Source: Gymnopus androsaceus JB14 (Eukaryota > Basidiomycota > Agaricomycetes > Agaricales > Omphalotaceae). Taken from it: DNA of 64,000 bases. A program made the position numbers and the translations under genes. The notes under the pieces were generated by a model. The model was not told the origin of the DNA. It saw only the letters and a list, made by a program, of their open reading frames with translations, and made no database searches. The first letter of the stretch is position 1. Each line of letters opens with the position of its first letter. Where the stretch lies: assembly GCA_009733575.1 (NCBI GenBank), contig ML769439.1, positions 40,970 to 104,969 on the forward strand, given 5' to 3'. Below, piece by piece: positions 10,929 through 22,489 of this stretch.

Positions 10929-12413
10929 ATGAGCAGCCAACCTCTGGAATCTGCTCTCACTGGACTGGTTTTGGATGAGGTTCTCTCGCCCATCCTTCGC
11001 CTTCCGGCTGAACTTTTCGCTCATATTTTTGCGGAAGTACTAGCCGAACCAGCACCGACAATGATGTCAATCCCGTTTGCTTGTACCCCACTCTGGCGAT
11101 TAGGGCATGTCTGCGCTCGATGGAGGTCAATCGTTTGTTCAGACATGCCTCTGACGTGGTCCACAATTAAAGTCAACCTCAGATCCGCCAGACTCTCTTC
11201 TCATCCTATCGAAATACTCCGCGTATGTCTCCAGCGAACTAGAGATTGTCCCTTGATTGTTGCATTCAGCTGTAATTCAATGTCGAATCGAGACGATGGA
11301 ATTCGCTGCTTAGATTTGTTGGTGGAGGTATGCGACCGATGGAAAGCCATCGACCTCTTCATTCCAATCACAGTCCTAAGCAAGCTTGCTCCTGCAAAGG
11401 GGCGACTAGCTCTTCTCGAGACGTTGAATCTGAGCTTGGAACCAGTGAATGCTCATTCTCTACCTCACATGATGGACGTGTTTGAGGATGCTCCGCGGTT
11501 GACTTCCGTCACCGTGAGCTCTCATTTGTCGACAAACACCTTCAGACTTCCATGGCATCAAATAACCAACTATCGTACCCAGTATACGGAGGTGCTGGAT
11601 TGTGTCGAAATCTTGCGTCTAGCTCCATAGCTCCGTTCCTTCTATGTCAGACTGGACGCTATATCGCGCAGAAATGTTGCGGGAGACGCTAGCATGTTAA
11701 TCGGAACTCCTCATCCTGACTCTGTACCCATTCCACATAAATCTCTCACGTCTCTGAGCATCAATGGGCTCATGCGGCCAGGCTTCGAACATACACTGTT
11801 CCAATACTTGTCCGAGTTACAATCATCTTCCGGCAAATCGCAAGTCTTCTTTCCTTTCCTCACCGATCTGCGACTTGTAATTCACCCCGGCTCTTTGGCT
11901 AGCTTTGCTAAATTGCCGCGTCCTAGGTCCTCCACTACCTGCCTTGGGTCGTCATTGACGAAGCTCACTATCCGCAGCGTCTTTGATGCTCATGCGGACT
12001 ACTCCGGAGCAAGGGAGTTTTTCCTAAGCTTACCCACCGTTCGAGAGCTAGCATTTGGGGTGTGTTTTCATCACGACCAAAGTGTGGTTAACGTTTTGTA
12101 CGATATACTCTTCGTTCCTGCTCTTTCCGTCGGAATTCGGGAGGCTGTGTTACCGAAGCTAGAAGTGCTCGCGCTGGATATCGACTACGGTATTGGTGAA
12201 GTAAAATTTCCGCCTGGATGGGCATTAGATCCCATGAAGGAGATGATTCAGTCACGAAGGAGGTTAAATGGAAAGGGCTCGTCCCATAGACTGCAAAAGT
12301 TTCATCTGTATCTGGCATCATGGCACACCGCGTACGAGGCGTTTGCGGAGAGTCTGGAGAGTTTGTCTGAAGAGGATTTTGAGGTGAGGATTTTACACGG
12401 ATACTTTTGGTAG
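10929..12413 (+). pseudogene. F-box protein gene with a single amber stop
   Basis: From ATG 10929 the frame reads an F-box core (PILRLPAELFAHIFAEVLAE, about residues 18-37) and the RLGHVCARWRSIV block, then a leucine-rich body. It hits TAG at 11628-11630 and continues open in the same frame to 12413. Without the stop the product would be 494 residues, a normal length for this family. The codons on both sides (CVEILRLAP, then LRSFYVR) read as one conserved-looking helix, and no phase-compatible intron removes the TAG. So it looks like a one-base nonsense allele. The truncated 233-residue product would keep the F-box and lose most of the substrate-binding part. A sequencing error cannot be excluded. 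Confidence 0.72.
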
Positions 12414-12715
12414 GCTGCACAATAATGATATTGTACCACTTTATGACTCACAACCCATTTTAGAAATTCGCAAGCCCATGTCTATTGAGGTCGCAAGCGG
12501 TTTATTGTGCTTGCAGGGAGTGATGGCAATGTGGCAGTCAAAGCTGGCCTGAACTTTTTTGGCCTCAGCGATCCCGATTACCAACAAAGGTGGCCACAAG
12601 TGGTTACATAGTTTAGCTATTGTTCTTTGCATGGGGATTTTGGCAAGTCTGCATTTGGATATCGTTCCTCGCTTATTTCGCTGCACCATTGTGCCACGAT
12701 TTTGGACTTGGAGGG

Positions 12716-12722
12716 TATAAAA
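12716..12722 (+). promoter_or_regulatory. TATA box of the Cys/His-rich gene
   Basis: TATAAAA lies 102 bp upstream of the ATG at 12824, followed by a pyrimidine-rich stretch (ccttgcctaccacactc) typical of fungal transcription start regions. Confidence 0.6.
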
Positions 12723-12823
12723 CCCCGTAGTTTCGCGACTGCAAATCTTCAGAATCCCCCTTGCCTACCACACTCTTTGCCTACACTACTCTAGTTGAAC
12801 TAGATCTACTTTCCTTATTCCAA

Positions 12824-14231
12824 ATGTCTTTCTATTCTTCCATTGACTGGTCTGATACTTTTCCTAATCGCCCGTCGATGAGGTGCGCATTTTTACTATG
12901 CTTCGTGTCTTTCGTTGGTCTGACGTGTCTCGATTCTTAGTGACGGGGAACGGGCTTTCTTCCACGGAAGGCCAGAATCTGTCGAAGCGGACTCAATCCG
13001 CGAGTTCCGTCAATACGCTACAGAATCTCCACGCAAACAACGTCGTCAAAACTCGCGCTTCGCCAACACCGAGCCCGAGTTTAACCAGAATATCTGGACC
13101 ACGACTGAAACTCATGCCGCTCCGAATCCTGGCGCGAGCTCTACTCACGGTCGTCAAGTCTGGATACCTGACTATTCCCTCCCTGTCATGCGCCGGAACG
13201 ACAACCACCACCTGCACACCGACACTTCGAAGGTCATCGCCGATCTGCTTTATCCAACCGTCAATCCATCCGCCATGGGCATGAACCGCGTCGTTTGGAA
13301 AGCAGACGTTGTCGAAGAATGTCCCGTTTGCAAGAAGCTGATAGACAAGTATTTCGAGGACGTCGAGGATCACGTCGAGTCTAGACATTCCCTCGATTAC
13401 ACGGTCTGCGGTTGTGGGAAATGGGTTAAACGCGAGCACTTGGCTTTCCACATCGCTGCGACACACTTTTTTTGCGATGAAGTTCAGTGCCGCTCGTGTG
13501 CAGAGGTTGTGAAGAAGCGAGAGTTCCCGGACCATTTGGCGATTTGCCCAGCTCTTGTCCAGTTTCGCGACCATTCAAAGGCTATCAGGGTGGATCAGTT
13601 ACTGTCTCGGCAACCGCCTCCTCTGAGGAGACCAATTGGACCCACCGAGATTATACCGGAAATTCCGTTGACTTCCTCGCCCATGATGGTTTGTTGTGTT
13701 TTTCTATTAGTTGTCGTTTCTCATCTGAATTCATTTGTCTGTTCATTGTAGGACCGAAGCCGCGGACAATCCTCTTCTACGCCTGCAAGGGTCCGTCAAA
13801 TTCTTCTGTTTCTGACATTTTCTTAACTCTCATACATCCCCCTCAGCGTCATCGTACTCCCTCTATCTCCTCCTCCTCCTCGCCTTTGCAAACCTCTCAA
13901 TTACGCTTCAACCCTATGAAGTCTCCCGCTCGTGAAGTCCCCGCTCGTGCACCATCCGTAGATCCTGAGACTTGGACCCCGCATCAGGTATGCACCATTT
14001 CGATCTTGCTCGCAAGGCTGACCATTCCCGCTCTAGTATTATGGTGGTAAATATCCCGCGGCCTCTTATGATGCAAGGCCGCCTGCGCCTCAGCATTTGA
14101 TGGACGCTTTCCTTGCTAGGAAGGCGGCACAGGAGGCTGCTGAGAGAAGACTCCTTCTCGTACCTCTTCCCGTATTGCTGCTCAGAGGAAGGTACGTTAA
14201 TCGTCTTTGTTCTTATCCTCTGATTCTGTAA
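12824..14231 (+). CDS. Cys/His-rich (zinc-binding) protein of unknown function, 393 aa
   Basis: Five exons (12824-12882, 12941-13688, 13752-13790, 13847-13987, 14037-14231) join in phase through canonical introns to stop TAA. Residues of roughly 160-240 contain evenly spaced Cys and His: ECPVCKKL, a VESRH pair, VCGCGKW, then a CRSC pair and a final DHLAICP. That could bind two or three zinc ions as C2H2-type or RING-like fingers. The C-terminal third is Ser/Pro-rich and probably disordered, ending in an Ala/Arg-rich helix. Its role may be nucleic-acid or protein binding, but nothing in the sequence decides. I do not recognise a named family. Confidence 0.68.
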
Positions 14232-15347
14232 TGCCTTTTTCTCTAAGGGCAAGTCGTCTCACTAAAAAGTTAGCGCTCGTTATTTATTACTTTGCGGGTC
14301 ATTGTATATTTTTTTTCCTCATAAGTACATTCGTGTACCATCATTCATTGTATCGTAATCTGTTTCTTACTTTTCAATCTTATGCATTGTTTTCTGCATT
14401 TGAATAATGGAATGACTTACTCCATCTCGATGCGTCATACCTGAGAACGATCGCTTCCCCGAGTCGATGGGTTTCGTGGTTTCACGGTTACTGATGAGGT
14501 TGGTGCACAAGATGAAATGTGGTGAAGCTGGTAGCGATGTACCAGCTCAACTAACCTCGTTGCTTAGCTTTACACTCAAACAAACTTGATAGGGAATCTA
14601 ATGGCTTGACATGCTGTGTTCAGCTCAACAGACGAGAAAAATACGTTACAATCCGAGCCTTGAGAACAAAACCGGGACCAAAATACGCTGAAGACCATTC
14701 AAAGTTGCAACATTCATCGATATTCATCTTTTATGGGTTCTCCATAGACTCGAGCCAGTCGCCGTAGTGGATGCAGCGACGTTTGATGATGAGTCGATCA
14801 AAGTGCCGCAAACACGGCAACTTCGATCGTCTTTCATCGAACGTCACCGGGCCGACGCAGCCGGCTGGTTCGAGTCTAGGCTCTCCACGGTCATGATTTC
14901 TCACTAGTGATCAGTTACTGGTTTACTTCCTTCCGGAAGTTCCTAGGTGAGTACGATGCGCAATGATCTAGCGGCTTTATGAGAGAGAGGAATCGTTGAC
15001 CGTTGTCAAAGAGGTGCAACAGCATCTTACATTTTTAACAAAAGTAAGTAGCCCCCGATCCCCACAACGCCCTCAAACACGCAAAAGTTTAGTCTCGTTC
15101 CTATCGCGTTGGAGTGGTGAGGAAACTCCTTTTAAAAAGCGTCTACTTTCTACCCAGAAAACCATAACCATCCTTTCTCGGCTTCGTCCTCAGCTTCCTT
15201 CCTTGCTGACTTCAACACACTCACTTTAACAGTCATGTCATGTTACCGTACGTGTCTTTTCCGCGTTCTCACTATCCGCGTCACTAACAACGTCGACTTT
15301 TCAGTTCACCGCTACTTCTTCATGCTCCTTGCGAAATCGTCTCAGCC
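14232..15347. other. Intergenic stretch, no gene seen
   Basis: No coding signal beyond short random frames. A T-rich part near 14290-14360 may be the terminator region of the upstream gene. Confidence 0.35.
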
Positions 15348-16799
15348 ATGCCTTTCGCTGAGCTGACTGGTACGCTCTCTTGGGACATCACTCATATTGC
15401 TCTCGACGAGCGGACCAATGTGTGCGTTCAAACGCGGCGGATCACTCTATGGACGATACCTCGCTGACCTGGAGGGATACAACGTTCAACGACGAGCTAC
15501 TTCGTCTACTTGCGGCAATCTAACCTTCACCCAGGCCGAGTCTCGTAAGTTTTGTGGAATAGTATAATACTTACATTGAGATTGACCGTGTGCTGTTATA
15601 ATTCCAGGCTGGGACACTACTTATTACTAACCATGCGGATAACAACCAGTGGGGTACTGTTTCACGCAGCATTGTCACCAACCCTTCCGATGTAAGTAGT
15701 ACTACACGCCATGCCGTCCACAGTTTGGTTGATGAACTCTTTTTCAGCACCCTGGAAGTCCTGCCGAGGTTTGCGTCACCATTTCAACCGTGGAAATTTC
15801 ATTCAGCGGTAAGTTTCTGTTCTTGTATTCGAAGACAAACACTGACTTTATATCTTTTGTATCAGGGGACCCTACTTGTCAGGTAAATCTTCCACATTGC
15901 CTTTTACTTTTCTTGCATATTGATTTATATTGTTGGATTATGGTACTATAACCACTCAGCATATAACCGGTTATATGCTGAGTGGTTATAGTACCATAAT
16001 CAACAAAATGTCTGATCCTGAGATTCACTGCGTTATAGTACCATAATCCAACATATATCTCAAAGACCAACAACGTCACTACAAGTGGAGAGCTTGTTGG
16101 CACCAACGGCTCTGTGGCCATCGCCCTCGCCCTCGGCTTTTCCTCAACCTCCTCATTCACTGTTAGCAGTCAGTATCTTGCTGGTTTATTTAGTGAACTT
16201 CACGATCTTATCATCTTTCTTACAGCCGCTGCAACTATTGGTATTCTGACACTCTTGAAGTCAAAATTGGATTCCCCGACGTCACGGACGTTTCTGAATC
16301 CGTCACCAACACCCAAACTTCCAGGTGAATCGATAGTATCAGGCTCTGCTAGTAGTTTGGAATCTGACTCTGATGTTTTAGCTTTGAAACCACGTACAAC
16401 GACGTAGACACCATCACCGTCACGATGACTGCTGCTGACGGCGAAACTTGTAACGCTATTGTAAGTCGCCACTGAACCTTTGCGACAAGCTGAGTAAACT
16501 AATACTCTGCTTCATAGTCCTCTGTCACTTCTTGCACTTTGCAAGCGACCGGACAGATCCAATACCTTGCCAGCGGTTGGATCTGGTTTAACTACGACAA
16601 TAAGACTAACGGCCACTACAAGTGTAAGTATTTCCCTTGAGCCTATATGCATTAACCATCTGACCTTCGTTCTCCCCTCATAGGGTCCGTCAATATTGAG
16701 GCCGTTATCACTGACGAAGCCGACAGATCTAGCTACGCAGACTTTACAGGATCTGTAGAGACCACGACCCATGCCAACTACCAGGAAACTCGTTCATAA
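15348..16799 (+). CDS. Beta-strand-rich protein, first copy; possibly aerolysin/MTX2-like
   Basis: Exons with matching splice sites encode a chain full of alternating Ser/Thr and hydrophobic residues. It includes GELVGTNGSVAIALALGF, EVKIGFPDVTDVSESVT, and a C-terminal half with TCTLQATGQIQYLASGWIW, ending at TAA 16797. The alternating pattern and the GFP.VTD..ES segment recall the membrane-inserting region of aerolysin/ETX-MTX2 proteins; that assignment is a guess. No signal peptide is visible. The N-terminal exon seems to need a one-base shift near 15415 between two conserved-looking parts, so the start or the integrity of the gene is uncertain. A MITE lies inside one intron and leaves its splice sites intact. 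The 3' half is duplicated at 19131. Confidence 0.5.
15931..16053. mobile_element. Short palindromic MITE inside an intron
   Basis: The 123-bp element begins TGTTGGATTATGGTACTATA and ends in its reverse complement. TATAT lies on both sides, a probable target duplication. Its core, 15936-16001, is a perfect 66-bp palindrome centred on AACC/GGTT with no loop. It sits between the donor after TGTCAG and the acceptor caaag of a beta-protein intron. Confidence 0.85.
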
Positions 16800-17668
16800 A
16801 TTCTTTCTACTCTATATGTCTATGTGCGTATCGAAACTTCGTATTCGTTTCAGGATATTTTTACTATTTGGCTTCCTCGCAGGCCGTCCTTTCCTTCCCT
16901 TTTACTTACATTTATTACTTGTCCGAGTCCTTCGTTCCATACAAAACCGTACTAAAATGCGTGATTATTTTTAATGAATACCCAAACTAAAGTCTTCCAT
17001 TTCCGGTGACTCGAGCAAAGGCTTCACATCATAGCATAAGTATTAGCGATTCCGGCCATTCTCCTGGATATATCGATATGTTTCTACCGCTACAACTCTG
17101 TAAATTTCTTTTCGACCACCTGCCGGCTTCAATTTGAATGGGTTCAGATTGTACACCTTCCAACGCCATCACATAAATATCATAATATTCCAAGTTCCAG
17201 TTTTTGTTGAATTAAAAGATGGGTGATCTTTTTAACGCTGATTCAATGATTATTATGGGTAAAACTAGCGCGTACTCTCAGGCATTGGCACCTATGGTTC
17301 TTCGTCGGAGGTTAGTCTGTTCAAGTTGCGAAAATATTCGAGGAAGCGCCTTCGTCATTCATTAAGCGGCTCGTCCATCTCGCTTGCTAGTGCTTGCTCC
17401 TAGCACTTGGTCAACAACTCCTAGGATAGATCCTTTCCCGCTTCGGAATCAGATTATCATTCTAACTATTGAGGTAAGCAATAGAGTTGACAGCTTTCCA
17501 GTAATACAAAAGCTTAAGCTTGGACCTCAATTCAAATATATCCCACTTCCTGCAAGCATGTTCTTCTCAGTCTATGGTCTTTTTTGCCTGCTCTCTTCCT
17601 ACCTACCGTCAAGCAATCAACTGTGAGCTCTTCATTTGAAGTGAAGCTTCCCACTGGCTAATCTGATT

Positions 17669-19036
17669 TTGCGCAGTTCGGTTGTTCAATGGCCGAGTCA
17701 TAGCACTGTGGAATCGCATTCCACTTATGTCTGGCATAAACCTGAGCACGACTTCCAGACGGATGGGAAACTTGCGTCCTGGTTCCCTGAACACCCAAAG
17801 CAATGGGGATCGGAGATAGCTCGACTTCCTATTAATCGGACGAGCTATACCCCACCCAACTACATCTCTCTGAGCGACGATGACCGTCTCCTTGCCATTG
17901 CTGTTGGTGAAGATATACATGTATACACCGTCCAGCGTTCTGGTCCAAACGGTGACAAGGTGAACTTACAACAGAAACGAATCTTCCACTCAGCGCATGG
18001 TGCTGGCGCTGTATCATTTGTCGAGTTTCAGCCAGGAGGCAGTGCGCTTTTAGTGAGCTCGGGCATGTCAACCAATAGTTTGACGAGGGAATATACTATC
18101 AAGGTGTGGGACATGAATAATGATGAGGAAGATAGTCTGGGACTTGTAGCGGAAAAAGCTGCTAACCACGCCTCACAACTTCCCCTTCCACAACTCAGTA
18201 ATCTCGATATTTCACGCGGTTTTGAGACTGTTTTGCGAGACGCACAATTGAAGGTTGATATCGAAAATGGCTCCCCCATTCAGAATGCACTGGTGAGACG
18301 GCAGGCTTTCAGCCACGACGGATCTCTTTTGCTTGTCTTCCCGGGCACTGCGGGAAGATCCGTCACGGTTGTCACAGTCGATGGTTTTCACGAGCGGTAT
18401 CAGCTCGTTGGTCATTCCGATAATGTTATATGGGCTGAATTCAGCCCAGATGACAGATTTATTGCTACCTCTTCTTGGGACAAGACAGTTCGCATCTGGA
18501 ATGCAGTAAATGGAGACCTTATCCATATACTTAGGGGTGCTACTGGCCAATCATGGCAAGGTGCATTCTCACCAGACGGGAAGCTAATTGCAGTGGGAGC
18601 TGGGGACAATCAGGTTCGAATTTGGAATGTTGAAAGTGGGGAATTGCTTCATACATTGCATGGGTTCGCTGGTTGGATCCGTAGTCTTCACTTCTCACCT
18701 GACGGAAAGGTGCTTGCAGCTGGGGCGGCGGCAGGTACTTTGCGGGTCTTTGACATCTTAACCGGAGAGTCTATCCAGTATTGGCAGGCTGCTACTAAGC
18801 AGCATTACATGGAATTGACCGATGTCCAGTATACCATCCATGGATTACTGGTATTCAACTCCGCGGATGGACGACAATACACATTTGACACCAGAACCAA
18901 CCAGAAGGGACTGTTTGAAAATGGGCAGAATCCAGGGAAATATGCATTTGGCTCAAGCAATTCTGTAGTTTCATCTGATGGTAGTTTACTTTTTACCGTT
19001 GATTCCGATCGCTCTGTACGAGTCTGGAGACTCTAG
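17669..19036 (+). CDS. WD40-repeat protein, first copy
   Basis: The frame to the stop at 19034-19036 encodes a WD40 beta-propeller. Clear repeats are WAEFSPDDRFIATSSWDKTVRIWN, QGAFSPDGKLIAVGAGDNQVRIWN and RSLHFSPDGKVLAAGAAAGTLRVFD, with degenerate blades before and after. Exons upstream (about 17384-17577) also look coding (a VIQKLKLGPQFKYIPLPA segment). The next exon starts after the acceptor at 17677. From there the best family-like frame (VRLFNGRVIALW) differs from the WD40 frame, so a frameshift lies near 17710-17735. The same shift is in copy 2 and predates the duplication. Such propellers act as protein-binding scaffolds; the partner is unknown. Whether the gene is expressed intact is doubtful. 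Confidence 0.6.
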   Translation: MRSSVVQWPSHSTVESHSTYVWHKPEHDFQTDGKLASWFPEHPKQWGSEIARLPINRTSYTPPNYISLSDDDRLLAIAVGEDIHVYTVQRSGPNGDKVNLQQKRIFHSAHGAGAVSFVEFQPGGSALLVSSGMSTNSLTREYTIKVWDMNNDEEDSLGLVAEKAANHASQLPLPQLSNLDISRGFETVLRDAQLKVDIENGSPIQNALVRRQAFSHDGSLLLVFPGTAGRSVTVVTVDGFHERYQLVGHSDNVIWAEFSPDDRFIATSSWDKTVRIWNAVNGDLIHILRGATGQSWQGAFSPDGKLIAVGAGDNQVRIWNVESGELLHTLHGFAGWIRSLHFSPDGKVLAAGAAAGTLRVFDILTGESIQYWQAATKQHYMELTDVQYTIHGLLVFNSADGRQYTFDTRTNQKGLFENGQNPGKYAFGSSNSVVSSDGSLLFTVDSDRSVRVWRL

Positions 19037-19130
19037 CTGTCTAAACTCTATAGTACATACTGTAATCAGGCTGACTCTCACAGATGCCATATTATCTGCG
19101 GAATGTTATGCATTGGTGCAGCTGGAATGT

Positions 19131-19599
19131 CTTCCAGGTGAATCGATAATAGGGACTCTTGCCCATTGGGAATTTCTGACTCTTGGTGCTTTAGCTTTGA
19201 AATGATGTACAATGATGTCGACACCATTACTGTCACGATGACTGCTGCTGAAGGCAAAACGTGTCATCCTATTGTGAGCCGCCGCGGAACATTGAGCCAA
19301 TATTTTACTTCATAGTCCTCTGTCACTTCTTGCACTTTGCAAGCGACCGAAAAGATCCAATACCTTGCCAGCGGTTGGATCTGGTTTAACTACGACATTA
19401 AGACTAACGGTCATTACAAGTGTAAGTACTTCCCTTGAGCTTATGTGCATTAGCCATCTAACCTTCGTTCTTCTCTCATAGGGTCCGTTGAGGCCGTTAT
19501 CACTGACGAAGCCGACAGATCTAGCTACGCAGACTTTACAGGATCTGTAGAGACCACGACCCATGCGGCCAGGCCAGCTACCAGGGAACTTGCTCATAA
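19131..19599 (+). pseudogene. Beta-protein, second copy, 5'-truncated
   Basis: Only the last three exons are present, about 90 percent identical to 16318-16799, with preserved splice sites and TAA at 19597. A short deletion removes the SVNI codons of the last exon, and no first half exists upstream. It lies immediately after the stop of WD40 copy 1, so it is the junction of the tandem duplication. Confidence 0.8.
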
Positions 19600-19788
19600 A
19601 CTCTTTTTATATGCCTATGCACGTATAAAACTTTGGATTCGTTTCAGGATAGTTTTACTATTTGGCTTCCTGCAGGCTGTCCTTTCCTTCGCTTTTACTC
19701 ATATTTATTTCATTATATATTATATATTTATTCGAGTCCTTCGTTCCATACAAAATTAAGTGATTATTTTTAATGAATACCTAAACTG

Positions 19789-20012
19789 ACAAGAGGAGAC
19801 GAAGATTCCGATCGCTGATATAGTCTCACGGTAGGGGGGGGTACCAAAAAGGAAGGAGTCCAGAGCAAGGTCTTTCGGCATCTGGCAACCGACACGCTGT
19901 TTCAGAGCGCTAAAGCTCCTTAGCGCCAATGGCCTTGTCTAGACTCCTTCCTTTTTGATACCCCCCCTACCGTGAGACTATATCAGCGATCGGAATCTTC
20001 GTCTCCTCTTGT
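19789..20012. mobile_element. MITE of 224 bp with long terminal inverted repeats
   Basis: The termini ACAAGAGGAGACGAAGATTC and its reverse complement extend inward for roughly 80 bp of imperfect inverted repeat, including a G8/C7 run. Flanks are aaactg at 19783-19788 and 20013-20018. The corresponding site in tandem unit 1 (about 16983-16990) reads through without the insertion, so the insertion followed the duplication. There is no coding capacity. The superfamily is unclear; a 6-7 bp duplication would not exclude several types. Confidence 0.88.
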
Positions 20013-20678
20013 AAACTGAAGTCGTACATTTCCGGTGAATCGAGTAAGGGCTTCACGTCATTATATCCATTCTCCTGGATGTTCCTACCGCTACGACTCT
20101 CGAAATTACCTGCCAGGTTCAATTTGAATGGGTTCAGATTGTACATGTACACCTTTCAATGCCATCACATAAAATGTTCCAAGTTCGAGTTCGTGTCATG
20201 GATATTTATTTTAGCGTTGATTCAGTGATTGTTGTAGGTAAAATTATCAGCGCTTTGTCTGCCATAATTTCAGGCCAGCGCCTTATCTGTCTGCCTCTCA
20301 GGGATTGGCCGCGTGTGGCGCCTATGGTTTTTCGTCCGAGGTTAGTCTGTTGCGAAAGGATTCAAGGAAGCGCCTTCATTTGGCCTTCATCGATCATCAT
20401 TCATTAATCGGCGCTTGTTCCTAACACTTGGTCAACACTAGGATAGATCCTTTCGAATCAGATTATCATTCTAAGTAATAGAGTTGTCAGCTTTCCAGTG
20501 ATACAAAAGCTTCAAGAGCTTGGACCTCAATTCGAATATATCCCACTTCCTGCAAACATGTTCTCAATCTATGGTATTTTTTATTGCTCTTTTCTTATCT
20601 GCCGTCAAGCAATCAGGATCAGCTGTGAGCTCTTCGTCTGAAGTGAAGCTTCCCACTAACTAATCTAATTTTGCGCAG

Positions 20679-22032
20679 TTCGGCTGCTCAATGCCCAAGT
20701 CAATGCACTATGGAAGTCTGGCATAAACCTCAACACGACTTCCAGACGGATGGGAACCCTGCGTCCTGGTTCCCTGAACACACCCGAAGCAATGGGGATC
20801 GGAGATAGCTCGGATTGAGTTTCCTCTTCCTACACAGAATCGGACGATTGCGAGGTATCTTTCACACAACTACATCACTCTGAGTGAGTGATGATGACCG
20901 CCTCCTTGCCATTGCCGTTGGTGAAGATATACACGTATACACCGTTCAGCGCTCTGGTTCAAACGGCGACGAGGTGAATTTGCAACAGAAACGAATCTTC
21001 CACTCAGCGCATGGTGGTAGCGCTGTATCATTTGTCGAGTTTCAGCCAGGAGGCAGTGCGCTTTTGGTGAGCTGGAGGCATGCCAACCGATTTATCTAAC
21101 GAGGGAAAAATACTATCAAGGTATGGGACATGAAGGGGGAACGAGTAGTGGACATGAAGAGGGGAAGATAGTCTGGACTTGTAGCGGAAGCTGCTAAGCA
21201 CACCTCACAACTTCTTTCCACAACAAAATTCATTCCATCTCGATAATGGCTCCGCCCTTCAGAATGCAATGGTGAGACGGCAGGCTTTCAGCCACGACGG
21301 ATCTCTCTTGCTTGTCTTCCCGGACCCTGGCCTTAATGGAAGATCCGTTACAGTTGTCGCAGTTGATGGTTTTCACGAGCGGTATCAGCTCGTTGGTCAT
21401 TCCGACAATGTTATATGGGCTGAATTCAGCCAGATGACAGATTTATTGCTACCTCTTCTTGGGACAAGACAGTTCGCATCTGGAATGCAGTAAATGGAGA
21501 CCTTATCCATATACTTAGGGGTGCTAATGGCCAATCATGGCAAGGTGCATTCTCACCAGATGGGAAGCTAGTTGCAGTGGGAGCTGGGGACACTCGGGTT
21601 CGAATTTGGAATGTTGAAAGTGGGGAACTGCTTCATACATTGCATGGGTTCGCTGGTTGGATCCGCAGTCTTCACTTCTCACCTGATGGAAAGGTGCTTG
21701 CAGCTGGGGCGGCGGCAGGTACTTTGCGGGTCTTTGACATCTTAACCGGAGAGTCTATCCAGTATTGGCAGGCTGCTACTGAGCAGCATCACTTCTTGAT
21801 GGACTCGGAATTGGCCGATGTTCAGTATACCATTCATGGATTATTGGTATTCAACTCCGCGGATGGACGACAATACACGTTTGACGCTAGAACCAACCAG
21901 AAGGGACTGTTTGAAGATGGGCAGAATCCAGGGAAATATGCATCTAGCTCAGGCAATTCTGTAGTTTCATCTGATGGCAGTTTACTTTTTACCGCTGATT
22001 CCGATCGCTCCATACGAGTCTGGAGACTCTAG
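20679..22032 (+). pseudogene. WD40-repeat protein, second copy, frame-broken
   Basis: Homologous over its length to 17678-19036, with the same final blade and stop, but the frame is interrupted. Open segments are 20884-21099, 21269-21493 and 21577-22032. A deletion removes most of the segment equal to about residues 150-200, and a one-base loss in a FSPDD-type blade near 21430 shifts the frame. The C-terminal half remains highly similar to copy 1 and in frame, so decay is recent. Confidence 0.82.
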
Positions 22033-22489
22033 TTGTCTAAACTGTATCGTACATATTACTGCAATCAGTCCGACTCTCATAGAGGTTATATTATCTGCAG
22101 ATTTTTATGCCTTGGTACGACTAGAATATCTTCCGTAACTCCTCAATACTTAGGACCACGGCGGTATCCTTCAAAATTTGTATCGCGATGGAGCGCGCGG
22201 CACGCTTTCCATATTTGTAAACGGTATAGACAGCTTTGACCTTTCCGAAACAAACGCAATTAACAAGGTACAAAGACTGCTCCCTCCATTTTTTGAGAGG
22301 TTGAGTGTTGGTATATATATATGTATATTCCGTTTGTTTCGTCAATTTTGGTCTGTTTAGATGAGCAGATGTAGATGTCATCGACATATGTACTTCGTCA
22401 ATTTACGTTCGATGATGAAACCAACTAGAAGAGACAATTTGAACATGGACCGCGGATGTAGTGGAATTTTTAGACTCCAATAATCGTGT

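Larger units (their letters stand above)
16318..22131. repeat. Tandem array: beta-protein 3' half plus WD40 gene, two units and a relic
   Basis: Unit 1 spans about 16318-19130 and unit 2 about 19131-22131. Both start at the string cttcc(ag) within the beta-protein gene and end in the flank after the WD40 stop. The flank after the second WD40 copy again reaches the same boundary (22132) before diverging. Unit 2 is 188 bp longer, accounted for by the 224-bp MITE at 19789-20012 less small deletions. A direct repeat with such boundaries is expected from unequal exchange. Confidence 0.85.

Noticed and set aside
12993..13574. 193-codon minus-strand frame opposite the Cys/His-rich gene
   Set aside because: The plus strand has a complete exon chain with Cys/His motifs and a TATA box. 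The minus frame is an antisense shadow.
16512..16772. Minus-strand frame repeated at 19310-19597
   Set aside because: Its repetition comes from the tandem duplication. The plus strand is the coding strand, as shown by phased introns.
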